A DNA stretch of 37,996 nt from Caenispirillum bisanense (lineage in GTDB: Bacteria; Pseudomonadota; Alphaproteobacteria; Reyranellales; Reyranellaceae): contig CAMDVZ010000004.1 of NCBI GenBank assembly GCA_945878895.1, forward strand, positions 1 through 37,996, read 5' to 3'. How positions within the stretch are numbered: the first letter of the stretch is position 1; the number at the start of each line of letters is the position of its first letter. Under the pieces are notes generated by a model, which ran no database searches, was not told the origin of the DNA, and worked only from the letters and a program-made list of their open reading frames with translations. The translations under genes and the position numbers were made by a program. Shown here piece after piece: positions 14,978-23,751 of the stretch.

Positions 14978-16240
14978 TCAGACGACGAGATTGAGCGCCA
15001 GATCGAAGGCGTCGAAATTGCGCCAGCGCCGGCCCGGATGCTCGCCCGCGAGCTTGCGGTTGCAGATCAGCGGCACCTTCTGCTCCGACACGCCGCCATG
15101 GCTGCGCAGCGGCTCGGTCAGGCCGGAGAGATCGTGTCGGGCGGCGCTGGTGCCCAGCACCTTGTGCTTTGTCGACACCACGACGAGATCGCCCAGCCGG
15201 TCCGGCGGCAGTTCGTAGCGGGCGCACGCCTCCGCCCTGGGCAACGCCGCCTCGATGCCAGGGATCGCGCGCAGCTTCGCCGCCATCGCCTCGACCGGTT
15301 GGCCAGCCGGCAAATAGACCACCGCGAAGGAACCCAGCGCGCCGTGATGCACCACGTAGGGGTCGGTGATCGGCAGGATCACGCGCGCCGCGCCCGTGCC
15401 GAGCCAACCGTCGAACAGGTCCTGGAGATAGATCACGTCGGGTTGGCCGTCCGAACCATGCTTGGCGTTCATGCCGTGGTCGGCGGTCAGCACGATGGTG
15501 CAACCCATGGCGTCGAGCTTGCCCATGTAGCCATCCATCATGGCGTAGAAATCGTTGGCGACCGGCGTGCCCGGCGCGTGCTTGTGCTGGATGTAGTCGG
15601 TGGTCGAGAGATACATGACCGGCGGCCGGTCCCGCTCCATGAGTTTCACGCCGGCGGCGAACACGAATTCCGACAGCGCGGCGCTGTAGACATCCGGCAC
15701 GGCCATGCCGACCAGCGCGTTGACGTTCTCGATGCCGTTCTCCGCGAGGCTCGCCTTGTCCGATTTTTCCGACGAAAAGCTGCAGGCGCGACCGGGCGCC
15801 AGTTCCAGCCCCTTGCCGAGCAGGCCGCGCAGCTTGTCCTTGGCGGTCACCACGGCGATCCGGCAGCCGGCGCGCTGGAACGCCGGGAACAGCGTCTCCA
15901 CGCGCAGGAACCTGGGATCGTTCATCATCACTTCCTTGCCCGTGTCGGGGTCGAGGAAGTAGTTGCCGCAGATGCCGTGGACGGCGGGCGGCTGGCCCGT
16001 CACGATCGACAAATTGTTGGGATTGGTGAAGGTCGGCACCACGCAATCGGCCACGATCGAGGTGCCCTCGCGCAACACCCGCGCGAACCATGGCGCCCGG
16101 CCGGCCTCGACGGCGCGTTCGATGTAGCCGGGCTCGGAACCGTCGATGCAGACCACGACCGTCGGCCGCGTCGGCAAGCGATAGGACCGGCCGTTGACGT
16201 CGATGCTGCCGGTGGCCGGCATGAGACTGTCGGGTGCCAT
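14978..16240 (-). CDS. phnA: Phosphonoacetate hydrolase
   Basis: This 420-residue member of the alkaline phosphatase/phosphodiesterase superfamily cleaves the C-P bond of phosphonoacetate to acetate and phosphate, using two zinc ions. Visible features are Asp33 (VCIDGSEPG), the nucleophile Thr72 (FTNPNNLSIVTG), the metal ligands in STTDYIQHKHAPG and TADHGMNAK, and the late His in SHGGVSEQKVPLI. The ATG at 16240 has GAGGAG about seven bases upstream. It starts 11 bases after the phnW stop. It is the C-P bond-breaking enzyme of the operon and lets the cell use the phosphonate as a phosphorus source; unlike C-P lyase it is often expressed regardless of phosphate status, through a LysR regulator. 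Confidence 0.94.
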   Translation of the reverse strand: MAPDSLMPATGSIDVNGRSYRLPTRPTVVVCIDGSEPGYIERAVEAGRAPWFARVLREGTSIVADCVVPTFTNPNNLSIVTGQPPAVHGICGNYFLDPDTGKEVMMNDPRFLRVETLFPAFQRAGCRIAVVTAKDKLRGLLGKGLELAPGRACSFSSEKSDKASLAENGIENVNALVGMAVPDVYSAALSEFVFAAGVKLMERDRPPVMYLSTTDYIQHKHAPGTPVANDFYAMMDGYMGKLDAMGCTIVLTADHGMNAKHGSDGQPDVIYLQDLFDGWLGTGAARVILPITDPYVVHHGALGSFAVVYLPAGQPVEAMAAKLRAIPGIEAALPRAEACARYELPPDRLGDLVVVSTKHKVLGTSAARHDLSGLTEPLRSHGGVSEQKVPLICNRKLAGEHPGRRWRNFDAFDLALNLVV

Positions 16241-16251
16241 GGCGATCTCCT

Positions 16252-17409
16252 CTATTCCGCGGCCATCGCCGGCGAACCGACGGCGACGCCAAGTTCGTCC
16301 AGCACTTCGCGTACCGCCGTCAGCGCGCCGCGCATGTCGGCGGGATACAGCCGGCCGATGCAGCCCATGCGGAAGCTGTCGGCGACGGTCAGCTTGCCCG
16401 GGTAGATCACGTAGCCGCGGTCCTTGAGCCCGTCGTAGAAGCGCTGGAACGCGAAGTTCGGATCGGTCGGCATGTGGAAGGTGACGATGATCGGCGCCTG
16501 CAACGCGTCGGGCAGCAGCGTGCGGAAGCCGAGCGCCCGCATGCCCTCGATCAGCACCCTGCCGTTTTCGCGGTAGCGCCCGCCGCGACCCGCGACGCCA
16601 CCCTCGGCCCTGTGCTCCTCGATGGCGCGGCCGAGCGCCACGATGACGTGGATCGGCGGCGTGAAGCGCCACTGACCGTTCTTGCGGAAGCCTTCGTGCT
16701 GGTCGTGCAGATCGAGCACCAGGGTCGTGGCGTTGCCGGCGCAGGCCGCCAGCGCCTCCTCGCGGCAGACCACGAAGCCGAGTCCGGGCACGCCCTCCAG
16801 GCACTTGTTGCTGGAGGCCGCCAGCGCGTCGTAGCGCACCGCGCTGGCGTCGATCTCCAGCGCGCCGAACGCGCTCATCGAATCGACCAGCAGACGCCGG
16901 CCACGCTTCGCCACGATGTCGGCGATCTCGCGAATCGGATTGAGGATGCCCGACGTGGTCTCGCAATGAACCGCGAAGACGTGGGTGATGGCGGCGTCGC
17001 CCGCCAGCATCGCGTCGAGTCTGGCGAGATCGGGCGGCGTGTCCTCGGGCGTCTCCAGCACGGCGACCGCGCGGCCGGCGGTCTTGGCGATCCTGATGGC
17101 GCGCTGGCCGTAGGCGCCGTTGACCAGCAGCAGCAGCTTGCCCGCGCGCGGCACGAAGCTGGTGATCATCGCCTCGACGGCAAAGGTGCCGCTGCCCTGC
17201 ATCGGCACGGTGACGTGGGTGCCGACGCCACCGGCGATCTCGACGATGCGATCCATCACCATCCGGTTGATGCGGATGAACGCGGCGTCGCGGGAGCCCC
17301 AGTCGTGCACCATCGCCTGCTTGACGGTGCGCGACGTGGTGAGCGGCCCCGGCGTCAGCAGCAGGGCGTCGCCGGTCTCGGAGGCCGCGACGTGGGAAGG
17401 CACAGGCAT
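16252..17409 (-). CDS. phnW: 2-aminoethylphosphonate-pyruvate transaminase
   Basis: This 385-residue fold-type I aminotransferase transfers the amino group of AEP to pyruvate, giving phosphonoacetaldehyde and alanine. The N-terminal LLLTPGPLTTS, VPMQGSGTFAVEA and VHCETTSGILNPI are hallmarks of PhnW. The PLP-binding lysine is Lys202 in ASSNKCLEGVPG, after VDSMSAFGA. I prefer the ATG at 17409, which has GAGG five bases upstream; a TTG at 17451 in the same frame would add 14 residues without a ribosome site. It heads the phnW-phnA-phnY run and faces a divergent LysR gene across 138 bases. Confidence 0.93.
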   Translation of the reverse strand: MPVPSHVAASETGDALLLTPGPLTTSRTVKQAMVHDWGSRDAAFIRINRMVMDRIVEIAGGVGTHVTVPMQGSGTFAVEAMITSFVPRAGKLLLLVNGAYGQRAIRIAKTAGRAVAVLETPEDTPPDLARLDAMLAGDAAITHVFAVHCETTSGILNPIREIADIVAKRGRRLLVDSMSAFGALEIDASAVRYDALAASSNKCLEGVPGLGFVVCREEALAACAGNATTLVLDLHDQHEGFRKNGQWRFTPPIHVIVALGRAIEEHRAEGGVAGRGGRYRENGRVLIEGMRALGFRTLLPDALQAPIIVTFHMPTDPNFAFQRFYDGLKDRGYVIYPGKLTVADSFRMGCIGRLYPADMRGALTAVREVLDELGVAVGSPAMAAE

Positions 17410-17475
17410 GGCAACCTCGTCGGTGTCCGGCGATGTCGCCGTTTCGGCCAAGGTCGGCTATCGCAAGCCATCAAT

Positions 17476-17515
17476 CCAATATATAATTTTAATACGATCC
17501 ATCGGTTACACGGAT
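17476..17515. promoter_or_regulatory. Divergent promoter/operator region between phnW and the LysR gene
   Basis: The phnW-LysR gap (17410-17547) contains the only markedly AT-rich stretch in this area, including TATAAT at 17482-17487. ATCC-N11-GGAT at 17497-17515 is a dyad with the spacing of a LysR-type box. Position and composition support a shared promoter and an autoregulatory site. The element is short, so chance is possible. Confidence 0.5.
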
Positions 17516-17547
17516 ATGACGCTGCTCCCGACGATCCCCCGCGCGCC

Positions 17548-18411
17548 ATGACCCCCAGCCAGTTGCGCGCGTTCCATCTCGTCGCCGTCGCCGGCGGCTA
17601 CACCGGTGCCGCGCGCGAGGCCAACGCCAGCCAGGCCAACCTGTCGGGCCAGGTTCTGGCGCTGGAGCGCGCCTACGACGTGCGGTTGTTCGACCGGCTT
17701 GGACGCGGCGTGCGGCTGACGGACACGGGCCAGCAATTGTTCTCACTGACCGGCCGTCTGTTCGCGCTGGAGGACGAGGCGCGCGCCCTGCTCGCGGGCG
17801 AGAGCGCGCCGACGCGCGGTCATTTGCGCATCGCCGCCGACAGCGCCCATCACGTGGTGCCGCTGATGAGCGCCATCCGCGCCGCCCATCCCGACGTCAC
17901 TTTCGCGCTGGCGATCGACAACTCCGACGCCGTGCTCGACCGCCTCGCCCGCTACGACGCCGATGTCGCGGTCACCGCGCGCGGCGTGTCGGACCCGAAG
18001 CTGAGCGCCGTCCGCATCCGGTCGGACCGGATCGTGCTGTTCGCGCCGCGCGGCCACCGGCTGGCCGGGCGCCGCCGGGTGTCGCTGAAGGTCCTCGACG
18101 GCGTCGATCTGGTGTTGCGCGAACGCGGCTCGATCACGCGAGAGGTGCTGGAACGGGCAATGGCGGCGGCCGGCGTGCGGCCCGCGCGCATCACCGAGGT
18201 CGAGACCCGCGAAGGCGTGCGCGAGGTGGTGGCCGCCGGCTTCGGCATCGGCGCGGTGTTCGAAAGCGAGTTCGCCGGCGACGACAGGCTGGTCGGCCTG
18301 CCGATCGCCGAACCCGGCCTCGACGTGGCGGAGTACGCGGTCTGCCTGCGCCAGCGTCGCCGTCTGCCGCTGGTGCGCGCCTTCATGGAGGCAGCCGAGC
18401 AGTCCGGTTGA
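17548..18411 (+). CDS. LysR-family transcriptional regulator, probable phosphonate operon activator
   Basis: This 287-residue protein has an N-terminal winged helix-turn-helix (residues 1-60: QLRAFHLVAVAGGYTGAAREANASQANLSGQV...LFDRL) and a periplasmic-binding-like effector domain from about 90. It is divergent from phnW. PhnW/PhnA/PhnY operons are commonly controlled by a linked LysR (PhnR-like) protein that senses AEP or a related phosphonate; this gene has that position. I infer activation of the minus-strand six-gene operon and repression of its own gene. The effector cannot be determined. The ATG at 17548 begins MTPSQLRAFH, the normal LysR N-terminus. Confidence 0.9.
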   Translation: MTPSQLRAFHLVAVAGGYTGAAREANASQANLSGQVLALERAYDVRLFDRLGRGVRLTDTGQQLFSLTGRLFALEDEARALLAGESAPTRGHLRIAADSAHHVVPLMSAIRAAHPDVTFALAIDNSDAVLDRLARYDADVAVTARGVSDPKLSAVRIRSDRIVLFAPRGHRLAGRRRVSLKVLDGVDLVLRERGSITREVLERAMAAAGVRPARITEVETREGVREVVAAGFGIGAVFESEFAGDDRLVGLPIAEPGLDVAEYAVCLRQRRRLPLVRAFMEAAEQSG

Positions 18412-18537
18412 ACACTGGACCGTGGCTGGCCGCGTCCGCACCGCGAGGGCTCGATATTTCGCGGCTTGCGCCCTTGCGGGCATGTCGGGCTCAATCGCCG
18501 CGACACGCGCCACGGCTCGCCACGAGGGGAAACGACC

Positions 18538-19488
18538 ATGCAGACCACCACCATCACGCCCATCATCAGGGAACTCGCGAGCGGCCTGCAGTTCCCGGAA
18601 GGCCCCGTCGCCATGCCCGACGGCTCGGTGCTGCTGGTCGAGATCCGCCGCCAGACGCTGACCCGCGTCGCGGCCGACGGCAAGGTCAGCGTCGTCGCCA
18701 ATCTCGGCGGCGGTCCCAACGGGGCGGCGATGGGACCCGGCGGCAAGATCTACGTCACCAACAACGGCGGCTTCGACTGGATCACGCTGCCCGACGGCCA
18801 CATGTTTCCCGGCACGACGCCGGCCAGCTACAAGGGCGGCTCGATCCAGGTGGTCGATCCGGAGACCGGCAAGTTCGAGACCCTCTACGACTCGTGCGAG
18901 GGCAAGAAGCTGAACGGCCCCAACGATCTGGTGTTCGACGACGCCGGCGGCTTCTGGTTCACCGACCTCGGCAAGACGCGCGCCCGCGACAACGACCGCG
19001 GCGCGGTCTACTACGCGAAGGCGGATGGGTCGAAGATCGAGGAAAAGATTTTCCCGCTGGAGCGCCCCAACGGCTGCGGCCTGTCGCCCGACGGCAAGTG
19101 GCTCTACGTCGTGGAAACCCCCACCGCGCGCTGCTGGGCGTTCGAACTGTCGGGGCCGGGCGAGATCAAGTCCGCCAACGGCGCCTATCGCGGCGAAAAG
19201 GGCAAAGTGGTAACGGGCCTCGGCGGCTACCAGATGTTCGATTCGCTGGCCGTCGATTCGGCCGGACACGTCTGCGTCGCCACCCTGATCACCGGCGCCG
19301 TCAGCGACATCTGGCCCGACGGCAGCCGCGTCGACCAGTACAAGCTGCCCGACCCGATGGTCACCAACGTCTGCTTCGGCGGCCAGGACCTGCGCACCGC
19401 CTACGCGACGCTGTCGATCACCGGCAAACTGGTGTCGTTCGAATGGCCGCGCCCGGGTCTGGCGCTCGAGTATCTGAACAAGCGCTGA
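18538..19488 (+). CDS. SMP-30/gluconolactonase/LRE family protein
   Basis: This 316-residue six-bladed beta-propeller has a conserved acidic metal ligand in FPEGPVAMPDG (Glu21). It also has LNGPNDLVFDDAGGFWFTD, RPNGCGLSPDGKWLY and DSLAVDSAGHVCVAT, each a family landmark that contributes an Asn or Asp metal ligand. Members hydrolyse sugar or other lactones using a divalent cation. The ATG follows GAGGGGAAA at a spacing of about seven. There is no signal peptide, so it acts in the cytoplasm. It stands 126 bases after the LysR stop on the same strand but is probably a separate unit, and it is convergent with malonyl-CoA decarboxylase across a hairpin. Substrate is unknown. Confidence 0.85.
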   Translation: MQTTTITPIIRELASGLQFPEGPVAMPDGSVLLVEIRRQTLTRVAADGKVSVVANLGGGPNGAAMGPGGKIYVTNNGGFDWITLPDGHMFPGTTPASYKGGSIQVVDPETGKFETLYDSCEGKKLNGPNDLVFDDAGGFWFTDLGKTRARDNDRGAVYYAKADGSKIEEKIFPLERPNGCGLSPDGKWLYVVETPTARCWAFELSGPGEIKSANGAYRGEKGKVVTGLGGYQMFDSLAVDSAGHVCVATLITGAVSDIWPDGSRVDQYKLPDPMVTNVCFGGQDLRTAYATLSITGKLVSFEWPRPGLALEYLNKR

Positions 19489-19494
19489 GCCAAC

Positions 19495-19525
19495 GACGAC
19501 GGCGGTACGTCGCGCCGCCGTCGTC
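19495..19525. terminator. Hairpin between convergent genes
   Basis: Perfect 11-base arms GACGACGGCGG and CCGCCGTCGTC enclose a nine-base loop in the 40-base gap between two converging genes. It lacks a long T run but could stop transcription from both sides. Confidence 0.7.
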
Positions 19526-19528
19526 CGC

Positions 19529-20935
19529 TCACCCCTTCGCGAGCTTGCGCACCGCCGCCGAGGCGGCGATGGCGCCGCCGGCATAGGCCTCGTGGTTGGC
19601 CTCGACCTCGTCGAGCTTGTAGAGGTAGTTGACCATCAGCCCGTGGGATTGTTCGAGCCCGTTGGCGCTCGTATCGCCCAGCCAGTTGAGCCGCTCCACC
19701 CGCGCGCCGTTGCTGAGATGGAAGTGCGCCACGCGATCGAGCGCGCGACCATCGCGGGTCTCGCGGCCGAGATAGCGCGCGGCCAGTCTGGTCAGGACCG
19801 GTCGTAGCGCAGCCTGGAGGGCGATGTCCTCGTGCCAGCCGGGGCGGTCCAGCAGGGTCCGCGTCATCGACGGATCGTCGGCGGTACAGTAGCCGCGCAA
19901 GGACTCGCGCTCCGCGTCCGCAAGCAACCCGTCGCTCTCGGCGGCGATGGCTTTGTCGAGCCAAACACGGAAGCCCGGCATCGGCGAGAGCGTCGCGAAG
20001 ATTTTCAGGTTCGGCAACTCGGCCTGGAGTTCGGCGGCCACCCGCTTGATCAGGAAGTTGCCGAAGCTGACGCCGGCCAGCCCGTCCTGGCAGTTCGAGA
20101 TCGAATAGAAGATCGCGGTATCGGCGGTGGCGGGATCGCGCGTCGGCGCCCTGGGATCGAGCAGCCGGCGCACGTCGCCCGCCATGCCGTCGACCAGCGC
20201 CACCTCGACGAAAATCAGCGGCTCCTCGGGCATGCGGGGATGAAAGAACGCGAAGCAGCGTCGGTCGGAATCGAGCCGGTTCTTGAGGTCGCGCCACGAG
20301 CGGATGGCGTGCACCGCCTCGTAGGCGACCAGCTTCTCCAGCAGCGATGCCGGCGCGTTCCAGTCGATGCGCGCCAGATCGAGGAAGCCGACGTCGAACC
20401 ACGTCGCCAGCACGCCGCGCAAACCGTCGGCCAGGGCCGCCACGGCCGGTTCCCTGCGACCGAGCCGCAGCAACTCGCCGCGCAGGTCGACGACGAATTT
20501 TACCCCCTGCGGCAAGCCCACGAACTGGGCCAGCAGGCGCACGGCCGGCGGCTCCAGCGCCTGGCGCAGTCCATTGGCGGCGGCGACGCGCGCGGCCGTG
20601 TCGGCTGCGGCCTCGCTCCAGCGGGCGACGGCGTGGTCGACGGCGGCCGCGGACAGGCCGTAGTCTCGCGCCAGCGTCAGCAGGAACCGCGCTCGTCCGG
20701 CCGCCGACAGCCCGAGATAGGCGCGCCCGAGATCGGCCGCGCGGGCACGCATCGCCGTCTCGCCGCCGGGTCCGGACAGACAAGCGTCGATCCGCGCCTT
20801 CAGACGCGGAATATCCTCGTCGGGCAGATCGGGGCGGAACGGCGCGTCCGGCGCGCCACGCCCAGCGACGTCGCGAAAGGCGCGCGCGACGCGATCGAGG
20901 GCGCGGTCGATGACGCGCGATAGCGGCAAAGCCAT
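19529..20935 (-). CDS. Malonyl-CoA decarboxylase
   Basis: This 468-residue enzyme converts malonyl-CoA to acetyl-CoA and CO2. The N-terminal helical domain is followed by a GNAT-like catalytic domain: FYSISNCQDGLAGVSFGNFL (277-294), TLSPMPGF with the likely catalytic Ser317, and FHLSNGA with His406. The end SANGLEQSHGLMVNYLY near 423-439 is typical. The length fits bacterial and mitochondrial relatives. AAGGAG six bases upstream supports the ATG at 20935. It is divergent from the thiolase gene across about 200 bases. No malonyl-CoA synthetase or malonate importer is adjacent, so it may serve to drain malonyl-CoA or use malonate imported elsewhere. Confidence 0.92.
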   Translation of the reverse strand: MALPLSRVIDRALDRVARAFRDVAGRGAPDAPFRPDLPDEDIPRLKARIDACLSGPGGETAMRARAADLGRAYLGLSAAGRARFLLTLARDYGLSAAAVDHAVARWSEAAADTAARVAAANGLRQALEPPAVRLLAQFVGLPQGVKFVVDLRGELLRLGRREPAVAALADGLRGVLATWFDVGFLDLARIDWNAPASLLEKLVAYEAVHAIRSWRDLKNRLDSDRRCFAFFHPRMPEEPLIFVEVALVDGMAGDVRRLLDPRAPTRDPATADTAIFYSISNCQDGLAGVSFGNFLIKRVAAELQAELPNLKIFATLSPMPGFRVWLDKAIAAESDGLLADAERESLRGYCTADDPSMTRTLLDRPGWHEDIALQAALRPVLTRLAARYLGRETRDGRALDRVAHFHLSNGARVERLNWLGDTSANGLEQSHGLMVNYLYKLDEVEANHEAYAGGAIAASAAVRKLAKG

Positions 20936-21138
20936 GGTCGAACTCCTTCGCGCCAGTATCGCTCAGGAAGCGTGCCATTGTCGTGGCCGTGTACGCGAGG
21001 CTGCGGCCCCTTCGCTGGTCCATGCATGGCGCCGATGCCGCCAGCGCCGGGCCTGCGGCTTCGACTCGTCATCCGCCCGGTGATATGCAGCGACCATCGA
21101 CGAAATCGGGCGCGAGGCGCCAATCCGGGAGAACCAGC

Positions 21139-22341
21139 ATGACCGACGCCTTCATCTGCGACACGGTTCGCACGCCGTTCGGCCGCTACAATGGCGGCCT
21201 CGCGCCGATGCGCGTCGACGACCTCGCGGCGCTGCCGATGAAGGCGCTGCTGGAGCGCAACAAGGAAGTCGACTGGGGGGCGGTCGACGACATCGTCTAT
21301 GGTTGCGTCAACCAGGCGGGCGAAGACAACCGCAACGTCGCGCGCATGGCCGGCCTGCTGGCCGGCCTGCCGATCGAGGTCGGCGGCGCGACCGTCAACC
21401 GCCTGTGCGGCTCGGGCATCGAGGCCGCCGGCATGGCCGCGCGCGCCATCCGCACCGGCGACGCACAGCTGATGATCGCGGGCGGCGTCGAGGGCATGAC
21501 GCGGGCACCCTACGTGATGGCCAAACCGGAAGCCGGCTTCGATCGCTCGATGAAGCTGGAAGACACCGTGATCGGCTGGCGCTTCGTCAATCCCGCCATG
21601 AAGGCCCGCTATGGCGTCGACGCCATGGGACAGACCGCCGAGAACGTCGCCCAGGAACACCAGATCAGCCGCGTCGACCAGGACGCTTTCGCCTATCGCA
21701 GCCAGCAACGCTGCAAGAAGGCGAGCGAGGCCGGCTTCTTCAAGCGGGAACTGATTTCGGTCACCGTGAAGAAGGGCAAGACCGAGAGCGTGATCTCGGC
21801 CGACGAGCATCCGCGCTTCGACACCACGATGGAAGGCCTGAGCAAGCTGCCGGCTGCCTTCCGCGACGGCGGTTCGGTGACGGCGGGCAATTCCTCGGGC
21901 ATCAACGACGGCGCCTGCGCCATGCTGATCGCGTCGGCAAAAGCCGCCGCCGCCAACGGCCTGAAGCCGCGCGCCCGCATCCTCTCGACCGCCGCGGCCG
22001 GCGTGCCGCCGCGCGTGATGGGCATCGGCCCGGTGCCGGCCGCCCGCAAGGCGCTGGAGATCGCCGGCCTCAAGATCACCGACATGGACGTGGTCGAACT
22101 GAACGAAGCCTTCGCCGCCCAGGGTCTGGCGGTGATGCGCCAGCTCGGCCTCGCCGACGATGCCGAGCACGTCAACGCCAACGGCGGCGCCATCGCGCTC
22201 GGCCATCCGCTGGGCGCCAGCGGCGGCCGCCTGATCATGACGGCGCTGAACCAGCTCGAGGTCACCGGCGGCCGCTACGCGCTCTGCACCATGTGCATCG
22301 GCGTCGGCCAGGGCATCGCGATGGTGATCGAACGCGTCTGA
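21139..22341 (+). CDS. Acetyl-CoA C-acyltransferase, 3-oxoadipyl-CoA thiolase (PcaF)-type
   Basis: This 400-residue thiolase has its acyl-carrying Cys90 in NRLCGSG, the active-site His in ALGHPLGASGGR and the base Cys in CTMCIGVGQG. RTPFGRYNGGLAPMRVDDLAALP and the length match the PcaF/PaaJ branch more than acetoacetyl-CoA thiolase, but no other beta-ketoadipate genes are here. It would catalyse the thiolytic cleavage of 3-oxoacyl-CoA such as 3-oxoadipyl-CoA to succinyl- and acetyl-CoA, or a similar chain. The ATG at 21139 follows GGAGAACC. A strong palindromic terminator comes 26 bases after the stop, suggesting a single-gene unit. Confidence 0.87.
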   Translation: MTDAFICDTVRTPFGRYNGGLAPMRVDDLAALPMKALLERNKEVDWGAVDDIVYGCVNQAGEDNRNVARMAGLLAGLPIEVGGATVNRLCGSGIEAAGMAARAIRTGDAQLMIAGGVEGMTRAPYVMAKPEAGFDRSMKLEDTVIGWRFVNPAMKARYGVDAMGQTAENVAQEHQISRVDQDAFAYRSQQRCKKASEAGFFKRELISVTVKKGKTESVISADEHPRFDTTMEGLSKLPAAFRDGGSVTAGNSSGINDGACAMLIASAKAAAANGLKPRARILSTAAAGVPPRVMGIGPVPAARKALEIAGLKITDMDVVELNEAFAAQGLAVMRQLGLADDAEHVNANGGAIALGHPLGASGGRLIMTALNQLEVTGGRYALCTMCIGVGQGIAMVIERV

Positions 22342-22367
22342 GCGCCTCTCCGCCGGACCGACCCGAA

Positions 22368-22392
22368 GGGGCGCCGCGCGGCGCCCCATTTT
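22368..22392 (+). terminator. Rho-independent-like terminator after the thiolase gene
   Basis: A perfect 20-base palindrome (GGGGCGCCGC joined to its complement, 22368-22387) is followed by ATTTT at 22388-22392. It lies 26 bases after the thiolase stop and ahead of the reductase gene. Confidence 0.8.
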
Positions 22393-22446
22393 CGCAGGTC
22401 TCCGCCGTCGCGTGCATCGCGTCCGCGCCCCGACTATTCTCCGCCC

Positions 22447-23751
22447 ATGTCCAGAACCATCGCCATCGTCGGCGCCGGACCGTCGGGGTTCTACGCCCTC
22501 GACGGCCTGACCCGCGCCCTGCCCGACGCGCGGATCGACCTGATCGACCGTCTGCCGACGCCCTATGGCCTCGCGCGCTTCGGCGTCGCGCCCGATCACC
22601 AGGGCACCAAGGCGGTGACGCGCCAGTTCGATCGCTTGCTGGCGAAACCCGGCGTGCGCTTTCTCGGCGGCGTCGAGATCGGCCGCGACGTATCCCTCGC
22701 AGAACTGCGCGGCCTCTACGACGCGGTCCTGATCGCCAGCGGCTGTCCGCGCGACCGCAAACTCGGCATTCCGGGAGAAGACCTGCGCGGCGTCCATGGT
22801 TCGGCCGCCTTCACGGCGTGGTTCAACGGTCATCCCGATTTGGCCGATCTGGCGCCGCCGTTGGCCGACGCGCGGTCGATCGCCGTGATCGGCAACGGCA
22901 ACGTCGCCATCGACGTCGCCCGCGTGTTGGCGAAGACGGCCGACGAGATGGCGAAATCCGACATCGCGCCGCATGCATCCGCGCTGATCGCGGGGGCCGA
23001 TATCGTCGCCATCGGAATGCATGGTCGACGTGGCCCGGCCGAGGCGAGCTTCACCAACAACGAACTGGCCGAGCTTGGCCGCCTGCACGACCGGGCGCCG
23101 GTCGTGGCGGCCGCCGATCTCGAGGGCGTCGCGCCATCCGATGCCGATCCGACCCCCGAGCGCCTGCGCAAGCAGAAGAACATCGACATCCTGCGCGGCT
23201 TCGCGAGCGGCGCACCGAGCGACCGCAAGCGCGCCCTGTCGTTCGGTTTCCACCACACGCCGGTCGCCCTGCACGGCGTCGAGGGCCGCGTGCGCGAGCT
23301 CGAACTGGCCGACACGCGCGATCCGTCCCGGCGCCGACGGATCGCCGCCGATCTCGTCGTCACCTGCATCGGCTACGATTTCGACGGCCCGCCGGGCCTG
23401 CCGCTCGACCGCGGCCGCCTCGCCAACGACGAGGGCCGCGTGCGCGGTCTGTCCGGCGTCTACGTCGTTGGGTGGGCCAAACGCGGCCCCAGCGGCACCA
23501 TCCCGACCAACCGCGCCGACTCGCTGGCGGTGGCGGAAAGACTGGTCGCCGACCTCGCGACGGCGGGTTCGTCGGAGCCCGGCCCCGCAGCGCTCGACGC
23601 GCTACTCGCGGCGCGCGGCGTCGTGGTCACCGACACCGCCGGCTGGCGCCGGATCGAGATGGCGGAGAACGCGGGCGGCCTCGCGGAAGGCCGGCCGCGC
23701 GTGAAGCTGGCGACGTGGGACGCCTTGCGCGCGACGGCTAGTCCAGCCTGA
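22447..23751 (+). CDS. Ferredoxin--NADP+ reductase, adrenodoxin-reductase (FprA) type
   Basis: This 434-residue FAD enzyme passes electrons between NADPH and ferredoxin. It has an N-terminal FAD site VGAGPSGFYA (8-17), then LPTPYGLARFGVAPDHQGTK, a family hallmark. The NADP site is GNGNVAIDVARVL near 151, and GWAKRGPSGTIPTNRADS near the C-terminus is the conserved FAD/NADP contact. Electron partners in this family include cytochrome P450 or other ferredoxins. It sits alone on the plus strand after the thiolase terminator, and its last 14 bases overlap the convergent lactonase-like gene. In principle it could reduce a ferredoxin for the Rieske oxygenase 16 kb away, but nothing in the sequence ties them. 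Confidence 0.87.
   Translation: MSRTIAIVGAGPSGFYALDGLTRALPDARIDLIDRLPTPYGLARFGVAPDHQGTKAVTRQFDRLLAKPGVRFLGGVEIGRDVSLAELRGLYDAVLIASGCPRDRKLGIPGEDLRGVHGSAAFTAWFNGHPDLADLAPPLADARSIAVIGNGNVAIDVARVLAKTADEMAKSDIAPHASALIAGADIVAIGMHGRRGPAEASFTNNELAELGRLHDRAPVVAAADLEGVAPSDADPTPERLRKQKNIDILRGFASGAPSDRKRALSFGFHHTPVALHGVEGRVRELELADTRDPSRRRRIAADLVVTCIGYDFDGPPGLPLDRGRLANDEGRVRGLSGVYVVGWAKRGPSGTIPTNRADSLAVAERLVADLATAGSSEPGPAALDALLAARGVVVTDTAGWRRIEMAENAGGLAEGRPRVKLATWDALRATASPA

Noticed and set aside
13496-16405. Plus-strand frame of 969 codons opposite phnY and phnA
   Set aside because: It mirrors two well-supported minus-strand enzymes and has low-complexity composition.
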